From Chloroflexota bacterium (lineage in GTDB: Bacteria > Chloroflexota > Anaerolineae > UBA7937 > B3-Chlor): a DNA stretch of 64,000 nucleotides. The DNA is taken from assembly GCA_030603665.1 (NCBI GenBank), contig JAUVXJ010000007.1, positions 151,398 to 215,397 of the forward strand. The letters run 5' to 3'. Below the pieces are notes generated by a model, which was given only the letters and a program-made list of their open reading frames with translations, made no database searches and had not been told where the DNA came from. The position numbers and the translations under genes are program-made. Of this stretch, positions 62,711 through 64,000 are shown one piece after another. The first letter of the stretch is position 1. Every line of letters begins with the position of its first letter.

Positions 62711-62991
62711 GCCGGGGACAGATGCGAGGGGGCCGAGACTTTGTTCTCGATCATAATCCTGAGGACAGGACTCTTGATCAGAATGTCCACCCGGCCAACC
62801 CCAATCGACGTCTCGGAGTCGTGATCTGTGTACGCATCCCAGGACCTGCCCATTGAGGGCAAGTCCTGACCTGGGTGCGTCGAGAAGACACCTCGAAGGG
62901 GCTTGCCTCCAGCGGTATCGGCAGATATGAGCCTAGCCACGAACTGGGTCCACGAGTCCTCGGATAGGTAGGAGGGATAAGTGATGGGCAT
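62711..62991 (-). pseudogene. PD-(D/E)XK nuclease-fold protein, truncated
   Basis: From ATG 62991 (GGGAGGAG upstream) about 94 codons are intact: GVFSTHPGQDLPSMGRSWDA and VGRVDILIKSPVLRIMIENK, the D ... E-x-K core of a PD-(D/E)XK nuclease (DUF4420/PDDEXK_4-like layout). Soon after the E-N-K the sequence changes into the relict CHAT end and the frame is closed by 62665. It follows the acidic small gene by 17 bases. Confidence 0.65.
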
Positions 62992-63008
62992 CTTGTCTCC
63001 TCCCGGGA

Positions 63009-63263
63009 TCACAGTGCATCGAGAGGGTCGGTCTCTTGCCAATCGTCCCAGTCCATCTCTGACTCTTCGTAGTCGTCGTCTGCCTCGTCGTCATCCGACT
63101 CATGGTGGACTTCATCTTCGGTGCAGGAGGCGTTCCACGCATCACCGCCTTGACCCCCCTCATCTGGCTGCAGCACGTGTCGGGTCAGGTAGTCGAACCC
63201 CAGGAAGTGGATGCCATCAATATGGCCGTCGAAATCCATGTCAAACGGATTGAAGTCAGGCAT
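63009..63263 (-). CDS. Small acidic protein with DxDGHxDGxxFLGFDYL motif
   Basis: An 84-aa protein: NPFDMDFDGHIDGIHFLGFD then YLTRHVL, followed by a very acidic tail (EVHHESDDDEADDDYEESEM). The D-x-D-G-x-x-D-G loop could bind calcium, like a dockerin or EF-hand half. The ribosome site is weak. It is the first gene of the transcript that also carries the truncated nuclease, expressed from leader copy 4. Confidence 0.55.
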   Translation of the reverse strand: MPDFNPFDMDFDGHIDGIHFLGFDYLTRHVLQPDEGGQGGDAWNASCTEDEVHHESDDDEADDDYEESEMDWDDWQETDPLDAL

Positions 63264-63569
63264 GGGTTAGTGTCTTGCGCATGGCTATTGCGGATACATG
63301 GGCCTGAGGATGAAGAGATTCCAGCGATGGAATGGACGAAGGTCCCTGCAATTTCCGCAACGGTATCGCTGCTACGGTCGGGCGTGACAGGAGCAGGACT
63401 GACGCCGTGAGAGATCTCGTCCTGGCAGAACTGCTATCCACCTACACAAGCTCCCTCGGGTATGCACTGAGCATGCTGGACCGAGAACACCAAACCGGAT
63501 CTGTGAAGACCTGGTCAAGAGCAGGTATCAGATGTCAGCGGGTGGGTGAAGTGGAGTCGAAGTCAGCAG

Positions 63570-63598
63570 ATGATACCACTAATGGGGAGACAGGGCAA
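63570..63598 (-). promoter_or_regulatory. Cassette promoter, leader copy 4
   Basis: Minus strand TTGCCC, 17 bases, TATCAT, then CTGCTGACTTCGACTCCACT, resembling copies 1-3. It lies about 300 bases before the acidic protein gene. Confidence 0.65.
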
Positions 63599-63628
63599 GC
63601 TACCGTGCCGAGAGCAGGACGAGCCCCC

Positions 63629-63683
63629 GCTGTCGGGAGGCGGCGGATGTACCAGACGCCTTCAGGATATCCTGACCGACAGC
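63629..63683. repeat. Intercassette hairpin 5
   Basis: Perfect 8-bp arms GCTGTCGG (63629-63636) and CCGACAGC (63676-63683) enclose GGCG/CGCC around GATGTACCAGA and a palindrome TCAGGATATCCTGA. The GATGTACCAGA element is the same as in hairpin 2 although the arms differ. Confidence 0.65.
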
Positions 63684-63819
63684 AGAGCAACAAGGGTATT
63701 GTACCAAGGCCCCGAGGCGCTTTGCAGCGTGATGGTAGAAACAGGCTATACTCGCCCCTAGCCCATGTGGCAGCTCAGTCGGCTGCCTCCACCGCCAACC
63801 CTTGCATCCCCTACGACGT

Positions 63820-63875
63820 GTCCAGTCAAATGAGAATGTTACCGAAGGGAGCTGCTCTTTCAAATGATAATGTTA
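63820..63875. repeat. Short direct repeat ending in AATGTTACC
   Basis: AATGAGAATGTTACCGAAGG and AATGATAATGTTACCGGGAT lie about 30 bases apart near 63830 and 63860, each preceded by a TCAAATGA segment. Possibly a protein-binding site or recombination remnant. Confidence 0.4.
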
Positions 63876-64000
63876 CCGGGATGCCCTCTCCTTTCTGGCT
63901 CGTGGTAGGTGTAGATAGGGTCTCGTAGACGTCCTCCGTCTCCCCTGGGACGGCAGCGGGCAAGCAGAAGATTTGATCGAGGAGCTGATAGATCTCTCGG

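Larger units (their letters stand above)
63264..64000. other. Leader and gene-free stretch at the right edge
   Basis: No supported gene. It contains leader copy 4 (63570-63598), hairpin 5 (63629-63683) and a possible upstream -10 (TACAAT on the minus strand, 63698-63703). Around 63820-63870 two AATGATAATGTTACC/AATGAGAATGTTACC segments form a short direct repeat. Confidence 0.45.

Noticed and set aside
44261..63683. Integron attC array
   Set aside because: The hairpins and cassette-like layout are suggestive, but the attC core triplets (AAC/GTT in RYYYAAC ... GTTRRRY) are not present, and the tyrosine recombinase lacks an integron-integrase type insertion as far as I can read.
1..64000. CRISPR arrays, rRNA and tRNA genes
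   Set aside because: No regularly spaced identical short repeats with unique spacers were seen; the only regular repeats are coding TPR or beta-helix units. No tRNA cloverleaf or rRNA signature sequence was noticed, though small RNAs could be missed by eye.

Overview
The window looks like part of a bacterial chromosome, probably from the phylum Chloroflexota. That is an inference from protein style: a LysM/fibronectin secreted protein, FxLYD and beta-helix surface proteins, a short TPR-like family built on an A-W-L-W-L-A motif, and a tail protein resembling those of Chloroflexota prophages. No rRNA or tRNA was seen to confirm it. Promoters are ordinary sigma-70 type (TTGACA / TATAAT, 17-bp spacer).

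Left part (1-23,066) is chromosomal. It holds the start of an ADP-forming acyl-CoA synthetase alpha subunit, a frameshifted DUF89/ARMT1 gene, cutA, a GH16-fold-like protein, ppsA, a long beta-helix surface protein with a membrane domain, and a three-gene envelope operon (small YVDPGTG protein, methyltransferase, sulfatase-fold membrane protein). Rubrerythrin and an isochorismatase-fold hydrolase are divergent. Next come a LysM/FN3 exported protein, a zone of gene fragments (DUF6544-like, SnoaL-like, comM internal piece), osmC, a beta-helix lipoprotein, a PEP-CTERM protein broken by an in-frame TGA, and the 5' third of comM.

At about 23,066 comM stops inside its ATPase domain, just before the expected Walker A motif, and a large serine recombinase begins on the other strand; its stop codon lies inside comM sequence. 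From there to the window's right end I read one integrated island of at least 41 kb, whose right end is not in the window. Its mobility and replication part is on the minus strand: serine recombinase, a 58-aa ribbon-helix-helix protein with its own promoter, a P4/D5-type primase-helicase, small accessory proteins, a tyrosine recombinase with a 12-6-12 bp inverted repeat beside its start, an SNF2-type helicase and a chain of overlapping small genes.

The island's cargo (37-64 kb) looks like a defence and accessory region: a tail/baseplate-like remnant, a BglII/BstYI-type restriction enzyme overlapping its methyltransferase, an apparent operon of a HEPN-like protein, a TIR protein, an HNH_2 endonuclease (frameshifted) and a small AWLWLA protein, then many small exported or membrane proteins, a thermonuclease, PD-(D/E)XK-like proteins, a P-loop ATPase, and an operon of two CHAT (caspase-like) proteins, the larger 1,867 aa with two long TPR arrays. 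Several cargo genes share a near-identical promoter/leader sequence, a recurring micro-ORF, and long perfect-arm hairpins in the gaps, so the region appears to be assembled from cassette-like units.
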